A DNA stretch of 64,000 bases from Branchiostoma floridae (Eukaryota; Chordata; Leptocardii; Amphioxiformes; Branchiostomatidae): positions 9,019,135 to 9,083,134 of the forward strand of contig NC_049993.1 in NCBI RefSeq assembly GCF_000003815.2. Direction: 5' to 3'. Position numbers and translations under genes: made by a program. The notes beneath the pieces were generated by a model, which did no database searches, was not told the DNA's origin, and saw only the letters and a list, made by a program, of their open reading frames with translations. Shown one piece after another: positions 1 through 30,984 of the stretch. The stretch's first letter is position 1; each line of letters starts with the position of its first letter.

Positions 1-313
1 ATAGTAACTTGAACGCCATAGCCTATACAAAACGTTTTTAACTGCGACGTCTCCAATCGGTTACACAGGTATGTTTGCTAAGATTCTATGTGAAGAATGA
101 GTCAATGTTTAAATTAGGGGGTAGTTCGACCTATTTGATTTATGACGCTTATTTGAGAAGTCTCGCCGTCGTGTTAAATGTGTTAAACCGGTAAAAGATT
201 ACCATATTTTCTACCTGTGTTTCTACGTGATAGCTTCTATGATGTTTATAGAGTGTACATCTATTTTTCCATAGGCTGAGAGTTGACAACATTTTGGAGC
301 CCTCCTGACCACA

Positions 314-19945
<19,632 letters not shown>

Positions 19946-20597
19946 GTGCCCCAGCACCTGATAGGTACTTTGAGCTAAAAGAGACGTGATAACAGGACAG
20001 AATGGGAGACCCTTGTAGTGGATTTTACTGATGAATCATTCGATGCAAAGTTTCTCCACAATCAACAGAATGATATGCCTTACTAACACTGTACATATTT
20101 TCCGTAACGCTTCCTAAATCATTGAAGATTTTTAAATTACCAGATTATTTTCACACACAGAAATTTTAAATCACAAGAAAACAAAACATTATGTACTCAC
20201 AAAATTACATGGCTCGATTTGTAAGCCTTGATGTATATATGTATTTTATTCGCTCATAATGAAAATGAAATAATAATTGTATACATTTATAGGCACAGAT
20301 CCCTGCAGGTTTCCAGGGATGAAGGCGTTTGATAGGGAAAATCTAAAAGAAATATTAGTATTTTTTAAAATCATAAATCATATATTGAAATCAAGAGAAT
20401 AACTTTGCTCGTTAGTTTTCCTATTGATAACCTTTTTGCTTGAGAAGTTACGACTTTTATCTGGTTGGAAGTTACGGCTACACTAGCGTATTGCTCGTGA
20501 CAAATGTAATCTTTACGTATGGAAATATCGTTCATATTTTCTAGTAATCAAGTGTCACTGCAAACAGTTGATATGTTAAATGATTTAAGAATTTATC

Positions 20598-20603
20598 AAT
20601 AAA
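20598..20603 (+). terminator. Polyadenylation signal of the phosphatase gene
   Basis: AATAAA lies 653 nt after the stop codon in an AT-rich 3' UTR. The convergent NADAR gene ends only about 60 bp further on. Confidence 0.7.
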
Positions 20604-20664
20604 AGTTACACCTAATTCTGTGTTTTCGTTGTTCTTGGATGACGTTTACAACAATAACTCGTCT

Positions 20665-21866
20665 TCAAGTCTGGTCATCACTGCTGGATTCCCCCGAGCT
20701 CCCTGCCCCCTCCGCTATCAGCTCGTCCCGCAGCTCCGTCAAGATGGCGCCCAGCAGGTTCTGGCCCCGCCATGTTTTTCTGTTATGTGCCTTCATGTTC
20801 TTCTCAGACAGCCCGATCCCCCATTTCCTGTCCCTGGGGCTGGCCTCCACCAGGGTCGTACCTTGGGTAGCAAGCAGCGCCTTCCGAAGATGCGGGTTCT
20901 GTGTGAACTGCAAATTAAGAAATAAGTATGGCGTCCATTAGTTACCCATCATCTGAGAAATTGTATGTATCTACGTATTATCTATGTTTATCTATATCTA
21001 TTCATATCTATATCCATCCATAACTATCTATAGATAGATAGACAGATGATATGTAGAGACAATCAAATAAAGGAGCAGTATACATACATACAAAAAGATA
21101 TCGGGTTTGAATTGTTACTTTGTTTGACACGTCAGTTTTCATGCGATCTATTGTAAGTTGTCCACTGGCGTTTTATCTTTGACTGAATGTAACAAGTTTG
21201 TTTGTTTCACATGTACGAGATGGTGGGTCCCATTGGAAATCAACTTTCAAAAGTTGCAGAGCCACCCACCCGTTTTGAGATGAATAAATAAGTAAAATAA
21301 ATAAATGAATAAATAAATAAAGGAACAGTAGAATGGATGCTGTACCTTTGCTCTGTTACCCTCTTTCACGACTCTCTGACAGTGAGCGTTCCAGACGTCA
21401 TCGTTATAGTTGCGCACCTGGCGGCCAAGAGCTTTGATTTGGGGTGGAACATCACACTCCAGAATCTGCTGACCGATTGCATGGTCTTCAAACACCACTG
21501 ACAAACGCAAAGAAAATACGCACAGATGTAAAAGTATTGTAGTTTCAATTTCATCTCCCCTTCGATTGTAAATACTTTCTTTATCAGAAAGGCAATAATG
21601 GCGACGGAATGCTCCCAACTAGACATTCATGTAAACTTTAGAAAAAGACTGACGGATACATACAGTGTACCACTCTAAATGCCAATAAACCAAACTATGT
21701 ATATAAAATCTACATATGTAGGCGTTGTTCTGTCACGCACCTGCTTTCTGGTACATCATGTACTGTTCTGCACAATTGAACGTGACGTCATCGACCTTGA
21801 ACTCCGCTGGATGAAACTGGCTGAAGGGCGACTCCTTACGGAAGAAGAACGTGAACTGCTCCTCTT
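20665..21866 (-). CDS. NADAR domain 2 cassette (exons 5-7)
   Basis: Exons 21741-21866 (126 nt), 21346-21497 (152 nt) and 20665-20907 (243 nt including stop) encode the second domain, from EEEQFTFFFRKESPFSQF to the C-terminal tail SSGESSSDDQT. Residue identity with domain 1 is high by eye. EASPRDRKWGIGL is intact, so both domains could be active. The stop codon is at 20665-20667. No AATAAA is visible before the phosphatase 3' UTR, so the convergent transcripts may overlap. Confidence 0.87.
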
Positions 21867-24800
21867 CTAAAAGGTGAGATCAAATAAGATTGATTTCGTT
21901 GTAAAGAGGAATACGTCTAAAGATCGAGCACAATCAGCAATACTGCGTTTTGGTACAACATAAAAGGCTAACTGAATTTATTGATTTCAGTCATCATCAT
22001 GTTGGAATGACCATTCACTTAGAACACGTGACCAACTGGTCCATATATATACTTACCGCTATTTGACTCCTCTGAGCTCCCTGCCATCTCAGTAAGCAGT
22101 TCGTCCCTGAGCTCAGTAAGGATGGCTCCGAGCAGGTTCTGTCCTCGCCATGTGCTCCTATTGAAAGCCTTCGGGTTCTTCTCGTGCAAACCGATGCCCC
22201 ATTTAGTGTCATTGGGGCTGGCTTCCACCAGTGTGGTACCTTTTGTCGCCAGCAGCTTTTTCAGTAGAAGCGGGTTCTGAGTGAACTGGGAAAAATCGTA
22301 ATCGTAATCTTAGAATTGGTGTCACGAAAAAATCTTTAACATCCGTAAATCACCATGTGTATTATTCATACGGTACCAATTGTCCTGAAGTAAATGAATA
22401 TAAATGTACTAACAGTTTAAAGTATATTTGTCAAAAGAAACAACTAACATCAATTAATGATGTACCTTTGATCTGTTACCCTCCTTCACGACCCTCTGAC
22501 AGTGAGCGTTCCAGATGTCATCATCATAGTTGCGCACCTGGCGGCCAAGAGCCTTAATTTCAGGTGGGACATCAGTCTCTAAAATCTGCTGCCCGATTTC
22601 ATGGTCCTCAAATACCACTGGCAAACACAAAGCAATGTGGGAGCCTTGTACTTTTCATTATATTTCAGCCATACCAGATATGGTATGGTGAAATATATTG
22701 TATTCGTAATGTTTCTTTCTTTCTTTCTTTCTTTCTTTCTCCTGTCAAATCTTCAAATCGAATCATCTCCGTCGTTCCGGGACCGAATGACCTGAAATTT
22801 GGCACAAGAGTAGAGTGGGTCAATACCGAGGTGCTTTTTTCTCATTTTTTTCATATCTGCCTCTAAAATGATTTTATTGAAGTTTAAAGGTCACGTTTTG
22901 ACCACAACGGTATATTTTGACCCCCTGTACCATTGAATTACAATGGAATGACCTTAAATTTGGTGTAGATAGGCATTAGATAGTTGGTAAAATGATCCAA
23001 GTAAAATTTTTGGCATGAACCAATTTCAAATTATTAATTTCTGCACTTTTCTGAGGGGAAATTGGTTTTCTTTCGGCCTTCTCCCGTGAACTCCCGTGAC
23101 CCCAGAGCCCACAGGCGCCAGGTGCCAGCGGTCTGGGGAGAGCGAGAGTTAATTACTTTATGGACGCCAGCCAATCAGCGACGAGAAAGGCGAATGCTAG
23201 TTAATATTCATAAGCGGGGCCTTGCAATCCCGTTTATACACAAACAGATGCATATTACAGCCTTACAGTGGCCATATGTTACCCTGTGCCCGGTTTGAAA
23301 TTGTAGTTTGCGAGGATTTGGAGTTCAGACAGGGTCATTTGAGCGGTAGCGGACGGTACGCGTGCATTGAACGTCAGAATACAAGTCTGTGTCGATGAAT
23401 TTACCAACATTCCGCATGGCACTATCAATCATTTTTGGCAGATTTGACTTTGGGGGTTAGTTGAGACAATCGAGAAAATCTTACTTGGCAGAAAACGCGG
23501 GAAAATTGGACAGTTTGCGTTTAGTTTTGATACGTAAGTTTGACAGTGGCGAGAATGCATGTATTTTTTCCCAAACAAATGTAGGTACTTCTAACGTTAG
23601 TGTTGTTGTTGTTCTTTTTTGACGTAAACTTTGTACATTCAAATTGTAAGTAACTTTAAACTGCCAGAGTTTGAGCCCAATAAAACACTCTTAGTACCAG
23701 AGTATCACCACTGACCTCCGAAAAGAAACCCCCGAACAAGGTAGAAACTCCTATCCTCCTGGTCTCGCACGCTACGAGCAGGAAATTACAACACTCAGAC
23801 AAGATTACGTCCGATGGCTGATTGCATACAAAGTAAAACAATTTAACAGTGGTATGCAGGGCATATACTTAACAAAGAATTCGAAGGAAAATGAAATATA
23901 TAGATAAAGCCAAATCAAGTTAACTTGTTGGTCCTGGGATTTTTCAGAAAAGAAATGAAGCGACAGGGTGGTAAAATTCTTGTAAAAATTCGAGACGTGT
24001 CCGTTTATGTAATGGCTCATACAAAACAAGAAGATTGAAGTTTTTAGCTTGAAAAAAACAACAATAACAACACACTCCTACTACACAACACCTGCAGCTG
24101 CTTGACAATTATTAAAACGTATGCCCTACTTGATTAAAAAAAGTTCAATGCAATAATAAATGTACCCACATCACAAGGAGATTATGACGGTACTTAGACC
24201 TAGTTATCGAAGTGGAAATTGTTGAATGGCGTCATGTAATTTCATGATGAAAATCTTCTGAATGGAAGATGCGTTTTTTTTTCACTCTCGGAAAAATAGG
24301 AGCTGCCGAAATTCTAAAAGCCAATCAGTTATGCATAGGCGCTCCTGTGGAAGATTATATTCTTCCATATGGGCCCGGTTCATATTGGGCAAGCTCTGTT
24401 TTGACCTGGAATCAATTCACAATATTAGTTCTCTTTTGGGGATAACTTACAGTTTAAATATTGCACTTTTGCGCAGGGGTGACTTGGAACAGTCCAATGT
24501 TGCGTGGGAATGGGTATGGCTGAAATATGCTGTATTTGCACCCAAGCAAATGTCGGCCTTTCTAGTTGCATTCTCCTTCTCTAACACATGTTACAATTTC
24601 GCGATAAAACAATTGGAGACAAACAAAACAAACATTTCCAATCAAGAATTCCTGTTTAAGAATAGAACTAAAATGCATAGTTGAAACAGACTAGGTGTCA
24701 CGTGATATGTCAGTAATACAAATAAGCAAGGGCGTGTCGGTTTATATAGGATTAACGGCACCATGCCGTACTTCAGTTCATATAGATCAGTGTCCAAAGA

Positions 24801-25542
24801 GAGATCGTATGCAACTGCCGTTACTATGATGCACCGTTGACCAATGAAAGACACTCGGTAGCTATAAATAGGTTTAGATACCATGTATTACGTTCCGAGT
24901 TAAGTGTCTAGTTTGTATCTAAAACAGCTAAGTTATTATAGAACATAATAGATCCTAGTTCTATCACCTACCTGCCTTCTGGTACATCATATACTGTTCG
25001 GCACAGCAGTACATGATGTCATCGACCTTAAACCATGACGGATGGAACTGACTGAAGGGTGAATCCTTCAGCCAGAAGAAGGTGAACCTCTCTTTCACTA
25101 TAAATTGATATACAACAGGACAAGCACTGGTTTACAAATTAAATATCACGAGTGAAATCATGCACAGTGTAATTTTGTGTGTCGATTTCTATATGGTATG
25201 ATATTTGTCCAGCTAAAGAGAAAAAAAAAAGCAGCTTCTATCAACTAGTTGATCATCAGTTGAGGTCCGTATAGGTCCTATATATGATCATATATAGTTT
25301 CGGCTTCCAGTTTCGATGTTTCGTCGTATAAAACAACAACAACGCTGTTTTAGTCCCAGAATTTGCCGAATTCAGCAACTTGAGGTCTTGTTACATATTG
25401 GTTAGAAACTGATTGGCGTCTCTGTCTTGGCATTTCTTCGGCATGCATGTAGTACTAGCACTGCACCAATCTGGATCAACCTGGCTTTAATTAATAATAT
25501 AAACGTACACGTACCTTCGTTCTGTTCGCTTGCTGTTGCCAT
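20665..25542 (-). CDS. Tandem NADAR-domain protein (7 exons, two NADAR domains)
   Basis: NADAR (YbiA-like, DUF1768) proteins hydrolyse N-glycosidic bonds in riboflavin intermediates, and family members are reported to remove ADP-ribose from guanine. Exons on the minus strand are 25515-25542, 24972-25097, 22466-22617, 22057-22285, 21741-21866, 21346-21497 and 20665-20907. Phases close and give 351 aa. The start CCATGG fits a Kozak context. Each domain has PFSQFHP, CAEQYMMYQKA, an R-x2-N-x2-VW/IW-N-AHCQRVVKEGNR block, the LVEASP-x-D-x2-WGIGL catalytic segment, and WRGQNLLGAILTELRDEL. The two domains have matching exons (126, 152 and about 230 nt), and domain 1 splices in frame into domain 2 (G|AA). 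They could instead be two genes, but domain 2 has no ATG of its own and domain 1 no stop. Confidence 0.88.
22057..25097 (-). CDS. NADAR domain 1 cassette (exons 2-4)
   Basis: Exons 24972-25097 (126 nt), 22466-22617 (152 nt) and 22057-22285 (229 nt) encode the first domain, from ERFTFFWLKDSPFSQFHP to the serine- and glutamate-rich linker GSSEESNS. The last exon ends at a strong GTAAGT donor rather than a stop. The catalytic segment EASPNDTKWGIGL is intact. Confidence 0.87.
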
Positions 25543-25950
25543 GGCACTCTGTTCCCTCAAACAGACCCTAGATACAAAGTACGCTGATTTCTTAGATAGG
25601 CAGGCTCTCTTGAGCATTAAATACTTCTCAACTGGCTTATATGTTACTTATAGTGCCGTTATTACACGCCCTGTCGTAAGGAATGCTGTTGTATCATTAC
25701 ACAACTGATCGCAACGTTCTGCTTTGCTTTCACTTCCGGCTTTAGGAACGCGCCATATGGAAAAGGGGGTCTTTTATCAAAACATTATGTATCAAAAAGG
25801 TACGCACTTTGTGATAATACTGAGATGAATGACACATATTAGCACGAGTAAAGTACACAACTTAATGTAAATTTTGATTGTTTGACATTTTGTCTAAAAG
25901 ATGGAAAAAGCCAACCTTTGCGATTCTTATAGTGGTTTCTCCCACAATAA
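25543..25950. promoter_or_regulatory. Candidate bidirectional promoter, NADAR gene (-) and SMIM15 (+)
   Basis: The NADAR start codon lies at 25540-25542 (minus). About 400 bp away, facing the other way, AAAGATGGCGAC (25948-25960) matches the YY1 consensus often found at animal transcription starts, and a possible non-coding exon with a GTAAGT donor follows. This is inference; no TATA box is evident. Confidence 0.4.
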
Positions 25951-26075
25951 AGATGGCGACGCCCTTGTAGTGTTTTGGACGGAAGTTGTACTTTCCCGAA
26001 GTTTTCTCTTCCTTCGCTCAAAACTAGAGCGTCTTCACACATCAGCGGGCCGAAAAGCAGTAGGTTACTTTCTTG
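25948..26075 (+). other. SMIM15: Possible 5' non-coding exon of SMIM15
   Basis: The stretch begins at a YY1-like AAAGATGGCGAC and ends TTCTTG|GTAAGT at 26075. A matching acceptor, CTTCCACAG, lies just before the SMIM15 start codon (about 27620). As I recall, vertebrate SMIM15 also has an intron in its 5' UTR. An open frame crosses the stretch, but nothing about it looks like protein. Transcripts are needed to decide. Confidence 0.35.
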
Positions 26076-26560
26076 GTAAGTGACTGCACGAATATTTGTT
26101 GGCCTGATGACCGCTTGCTTTTAGTAGCGAGGTTCTTTCCGTGGTCTTCACCTGTCGTCAACTGGTACCGGTGTCGTCTATCGCTTTGTTTACTTTTCAT
26201 GAATGATTGATACAAGTATCAGTTTTCTGGCAACCTACCTCATCTGATCCTTGCTATTGAAATATTGACTTCATTGTAAAATACATGAGGACAAGGGAAA
26301 TTATTATAAATAGCTGCCAAAATTATGGTAGGCTACTTCCTGTAGTATGGCCTATGTACTAGTACTAGTAGTAATTTGTGTGAGCCCCCCTCCCCACACA
26401 CTCCAAGGTGGTTAAACTTTAACTAAGGCGGTTGTTTTTAACCTCCTTGCTTTAACTGAAACTTTGTTTAAAGGGAGATAAACTACTTGGAAACACTATT
26501 AAAAATGCAAAAAAATGCAAAAAATATAACCCACTTGTCTATGTGGATAATTTTAATTGT

Positions 26561-26704
26561 CAACCGCGAAGAACCGATAGTAGTGCAACTGTTCATATCC
26601 CTAACACAGGATGTCCCGATGTAGTGGACTCTAAGTCTGTGAATGAGTTCAAATCCAGGTTAGATAAACTGTGGGAGAGCAAAAAGTACAAACGACAAGA
26701 GTGA
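26561..26704 (+). pseudogene. 3' fragment of a non-LTR retrotransposon ORF
   Basis: A 47-codon frame ends in a stop at 26702. It contains HIPNTGCPDVVDSKS and VNEFKSRLDKLW followed by a basic tail. The VNxFKxRLDKxW ending is characteristic of the extreme C-terminus of many LINE reverse transcriptase ORFs (jockey/L2/CR1-like). The remainder is absent, as in a 5'-truncated copy, and a short AT-rich 3' tail follows to about 26.79 kb. Confidence 0.7.
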
Positions 26705-26838
26705 AGTCTGAAGATCAGCAGCTTACAGGGGTTGGATCTGCCTCCATGCCGAGGATGGTATCAAAGTACTAAAAAGTAAAAGTAGACCACTCGTGTAATG
26801 CAGCTTTGTCATGGCTAGTGTCTTCATCCAAGCACCCC

Positions 26839-27446
26839 TAGTCTCTACCAGACTCCGGATCGCTGGAAAAATCGTAGAAATGGAACAAATCAGAGGAGTA
26901 AGCCGGCCAGAGGAATATAACCGGCCAGGGAATAGCGCGCGAACAACCTTGAAACGACACTTCGAATTCCCCGGAATAGAAAATAACTTTAATTCTGACG
27001 GCATTCCGGCTCACTCTTGCTCTCATGTAAAGGGGACTTAAGCCACGTAGGGATCATGCCCGTAAGTGCCAAAAACGTCTGTGAATTGATAGACAGGGAC
27101 CTCTTTTTCCAATTGTGACCTAAGAATTACACTCGTTCGCGAAGGGGCTCTGCTGCGGTGCCTCTACCTTTCCCATGTGGTGAAAGTCTGCACCAATCCG
27201 TGGCTTGGTCAATCCGCAGTTCGACGGATTCACTTTCCACATGTGAAACGAAATCCTGCCGTGCCTTTGTGGAATTANNNNNNNNNNNNNNNNNNNNNNN
27301 NNNNNNNNNNNNNNNNNNNNNNNNNNNNNNNNNNNNNNNNNNNNNNNNNNNNNNNNNNNNNNNNNNNNNNNNNNNNNCGGTTATATTCCTCTCTATTTGT
27401 TCCATTTCTACGATTTTTCCAGCAATCCGGAGTCTGGTAGAGACTA
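26839..27446. mobile_element. hAT-type element containing an assembly gap
   Basis: The left end TAGTCTCTACCAGACTCCGG is mirrored by CCGGAGTCTGGTAGAGACTA at the right, with arms of about 90 bp. An exact 8-bp duplication, AGCACCCC, flanks it (26831-26838 and 27447-27454). The interior holds 100 N (27278-27377), so true length is unknown. A solo copy of the terminal sequence (GGAGTCTGGTAGAGACTA) occurs near 59.86 kb. Confidence 0.87.
27278..27377. other. Assembly gap (100 N)
   Basis: Exactly 100 N inside the hAT-type element, next to its right inverted arm. Long inverted arms are a common cause of broken assembly. Confidence 0.98.
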
Positions 27447-27637
27447 AGCACCCCTACCTATATCTATAAGTGTATTGTTCTCTCATTCATATGCAATTAG
27501 GTTTAACATCTGTGGCTCCCCCATATATGTGATTGGTTTGGCTGCATCATGTGACCAAGATGGCTGCCTCCATGGACAGTGTGTAAAACAGAACATATTT
27601 ACTATAGTATACCTTCCACAGACTACAGCATCAGAAG

Positions 27638-27865
27638 ATGGCAGATATTCCACCTTGGCTGGAGGATATCCTGAAATGGGCTGCGACGAACCCCTGGGAG
27701 TTCATCTACTACGTCCTGCTGTGCCTCTCCCCGTTCTTCTTCATCAGTGCCCTGTTGTCATGGAAACTGGCTCAGCAGATCGACGCCCGCGACAAGGAAA
27801 AGAAGAGGAAGGCCAAGAAGGAAGCCAACATCGCCAGGGCACGGGGGCGGGCGAAACAGGACTGA
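27638..27865 (+). CDS. SMIM15: Small integral membrane protein 15
   Basis: A 75-residue protein encoded by one coding exon. It opens MADIPPWLEDILKWAATNP, has a hydrophobic segment of about 20 residues (FIYYVLLCLSPFFFISALL), then SWKLAQQI and a highly charged Lys/Glu/Arg tail predicted to be helical. Vertebrate SMIM15 has the same layout and length (about 74 aa), with a matching WA-x-P-x-F opening, LSWKLA after the helix, and an EK-x-K tail with NIA. The function is poorly known. It converges on NDUFAF2, as in human. An upstream acceptor (CCACAG) suggests a spliced 5' UTR. Confidence 0.93.
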   Translation: MADIPPWLEDILKWAATNPWEFIYYVLLCLSPFFFISALLSWKLAQQIDARDKEKKRKAKKEANIARARGRAKQD

Positions 27866-28877
27866 CGCTAGTGACAGTAGTTTGTAGTGTTACATTTGGG
27901 CTGTAACCGGTGATGGGCATCAACTGTGTTTTACTCATCCTGGTTAGTTTATACATGTACCTGCTTCAATAGTTCAGAACTAGTGTGGCAAGCAGGCTTT
28001 CTGTATGTGTCATCTTTTTTGGAAAGAAGTTTTACACATTCTCAGTGCTCGGCATTTAAAAAGAGAACCAGCACTATGGCCCAGTTTTTCTTCTCGCCAA
28101 TTTTAGTTCCACATCTTGGTGCTATTCTTTATCCTTTTAGACAATAGATCTGCATTATTTGTGGGCTAGACAGCAGTCATCAGGTTTAGTAGTTTGAACA
28201 TTTGTGAAAATTTTCGTCTTGATGTACATGATTTTTCATGATTAATCCAACAATTGAGATGATGTTTTCATGTAACTGCCAATGTCATGATACCCTATGT
28301 TCAGCAACTAATAGCATGACTATGGATGTATCAATAATAAGGGTCATTTTGATTTTGATTACAACACCTCAGGGTCCAAACAACTTCATTTGGACTTATT
28401 CTACAGTGAATGTACTTTCATTTCGTGTGTGGAGTATGGTGTTTTTGCATGTGACAATGAAGACATTTTCAGTGTACGTTAACATTGATAGAATCAGACT
28501 GTAAACTGTTGTGATCTCTAGTCTAGAACAGCAAACTGATCAAAGCATATGAAATGCTGAAATTTATGTTCCATCAGGGCTAATGATCACTTGGAACACC
28601 ATGTCATTCCATTCTTCTCAGCCATCTCAGAGACTCTCTTAGTCCCACTTTGTTGTTCAATACATTTGTATTCACAGAAAGTTGTTACTAGTGATTAAGA
28701 ATTGCCAATGTGTATCTCAGCAACTCTATTTACTTGAAACAGTGGACTCTGATGCTTGTACCAGTACTACTACTAGCACTTGAGACTAATGTTATCAAGC
28801 TGATCAGAATGATTATGGGTGGATGTCGTCAACATAAAAATTGAAACAACTCCTTTGCCCCAGTGTGTATATTTCTG

Positions 28878-28883
28878 AATAAA
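28878..28883 (+). terminator. SMIM15: Polyadenylation signal of SMIM15
   Basis: AATAAA about 1.0 kb after the SMIM15 stop codon, following an AT-rich stretch without coding signal (27.9-28.9 kb) that is best read as its 3' UTR. Confidence 0.6.
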
Positions 28884-29356
28884 GATTGCTGTTTTGAATT
28901 GTATATGCATTAGCTCTCAGCTGTTTCTTTTTATGAAGTAATTCGGCAAGGATTTTTCAGCACTGGTAGGAAACTCCCACGGAATACATTTATACCTTAT
29001 ACAAGTTGTACACAGAAGACATAAAGTCCTTGACATCTTTATGTATTTTATTGCATCATGAGTAGTTTTGTGGCTGTACTTTCATCTCGTAATAAGCAAG
29101 ACTATCAGAGGAAAAGGCAAGAATATCTACTGTTGGAAATGCCTGATTTCTCTAATAGAAGTAATAGTTGAGTTTCCAAACTTCCATACTACTGTATATA
29201 CAAGACTGAATATTTTGATTTGTCATCAATACCTCCATCCATGTTTGTAGTGTGATTCTCCCATATTCACATCAAACTGATTCCATATCACATTTTGTGT
29301 TTTCCAGTTCCATTGAGACTCTTCCATGTAAAATGCTCATAAGGTGTGGTTGAGGT

Positions 29357-29362
29357 TTTATT
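29357..29362 (-). terminator. NDUFAF2: Polyadenylation signal of NDUFAF2
   Basis: AATAAA on the minus strand, 276 nt beyond the NDUFAF2 stop codon. About 470 bp separates it from the convergent SMIM15 signal, with nothing gene-like between. Confidence 0.55.
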
Positions 29363-29443
29363 CACTCACGGTTCATGACTATGAAGGGATAAATACAATG
29401 TAAGGAGAACTGTTCCTGCTAGCTCCCCAGATAGTCCTCAGAG

Positions 29444-29615
29444 GGTTTACGGAAAAGGCTGGGCTGCACATACAGTTCCTTCACACATAGCTTCTTAATT
29501 GAGCACAAACAACCCCTACTGCTAAAACAGCTTTTGTGCCAATGGGCTTTCGTAAGTCCAAGTAGCCTGACGTGATAGCCAGCCCAGGTAGACAGCCCAG
29601 CCTTTTCCGTAAACC
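29444..29615. repeat. Perfect 23-bp inverted repeat in NDUFAF2 3' UTR
   Basis: GGTTTACGGAAAAGGCTGGG and three more bases (29444-29466) pair exactly with 29593-29615, leaving a loop of 126 nt. The sequence would fold into a strong hairpin in the NDUFAF2 3' UTR. It may be a MITE remnant or a regulatory stem. Confidence 0.8.
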
Positions 29616-29637
29616 TGTTCTCAGAAATATCCCAGTG

Positions 29638-30984
29638 TCATGACTTCTTCCCAGGCACCCATGATGAAGGTTGGAAGGTTCCTCCAGTACTGCTCTCATG
29701 CTCTGTATCTGGCTTCTCATAGGATGGGGCTGAAGCGTGTCCTGGCAGAGAGAATAGGTCAAAATTCTTAATTGAAAGAGCAATGAACTAAGTTAGTATT
29801 GGAATCGATAAAATGGTGAAACTATTTTTATAATTCTTTTTATATGACTACTTACCAGTGTGTACTTTAGGTGCTGGTCTTGCAACAAGGCCCTCTGAAA
29901 GTTAAAAAAAGGTATTTGTTAAACTTGAAAACCTTGAATCTGATACTATGCTCCCTAATATACAAAGCATCATGTTTGTCAACTTACTACAAAGCACAAA
30001 TCATAAAGGATAGTGTAAGAAGTAGATTGGCTTAAACTTAACATTATAGACAAATATGAGAAGTAAGCTAAGAGACCATCATATTCCTGCTGCTGTCTCT
30101 CCATGTCCCTCTCCTCCACCTCCTTCCCTCTTTGCTGTTTCAGCAGCATCATTTTCTCATTCTTCATGATCTCTGCATCTGTGGGAGGGTCCTTTCTCCT
30201 GCCACGGATCCAGGCTGGATAGAAGCAGAAACAAATACACACACATACATTCAGGCAATAGCTATGTACAGGAAAGAAGGTTTCAAATTATGAAAAGACA
30301 TGTTCTATCAGTTTTATTTGGATAATGTCTTTACTCCTTCATATGATATATCTACAATGTGATAGAGCTCTATTGTATGATAAGCGTACATGGTACAAAA
30401 TGATATTCCTTAATCATCACAACGTAACGCTCCAATCTTACAGTTCTAACTCGCTAGCTGTACCTTCCCATTCCAGTGGTATGTCTCCCAGCTCATAGTC
30501 CATGGTGGCTGTGGGGGACTCTGCCAGCCTCCGGCCCTTCCGTTTTCCTGATGAAAGTATCAAGTGTCTAAAATATAGATCCTATAGTGTGTTAATGTTT
30601 ATAATTATATACAGTATTTTAATGTAAATGAACTCTCTCCAAGTCAAACGGAATTGGTTTATTTTGTTGTTCTTTGACTCAACTGACTTTTGTCACCGAT
30701 GTTTACGTCATGTAAACATACTGCACATATTTAGCAGCCCTGTCTTACAAGAATATCCGTTTTGGGTTGTGTTGCGTAACGCTGTGTAAGTCCTAGCAGA
30801 CGAATTTGCCCCCCTCCCCACACGTCACAACTGAAAAACAAATGAACCTTTGGCTTTCCCCACCTTGCAAGAACTTACCTAATATGGTTGTGCGTTCCGG
30901 GATTTCATAGTACTTATTTCCGAGGTGATCTACTCCGACAAACTTTTTTGCGGGACCAATCAAAGCTCTTATTCTGTTAAACAT
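29638..30984 (-). CDS. NDUFAF2: NADH dehydrogenase (complex I) assembly factor 2 / mimitin
   Basis: NDUFAF2 is a mitochondrial B17.2-like chaperone that binds a late complex I assembly intermediate. Five exons on the minus strand, 30879-30984, 30464-30547, 30077-30214, 29856-29894 and 29638-29741, close in phase to 156 aa (human about 169). Matches to the vertebrate protein include VGVDHLGNKYYEIPE, DYELGDIPLEWEAWIRGRRK, PPTDAEIMKNEK, and the C-terminus GHASAPSYEK then FQPSSWVPGKKS. The start is the ATG at 30982-30984. The donor of exon 3 (GTCTCT) is weak. It lies head to head with ERCC8 (248 bp between start codons) and tail to tail with SMIM15. Confidence 0.94.

Noticed and set aside
25901-26083. 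60-codon frame starting MEKANLCDSYSG
   Set aside because: No domain or homologue that I recognise; the region reads better as a promoter or leader exon.
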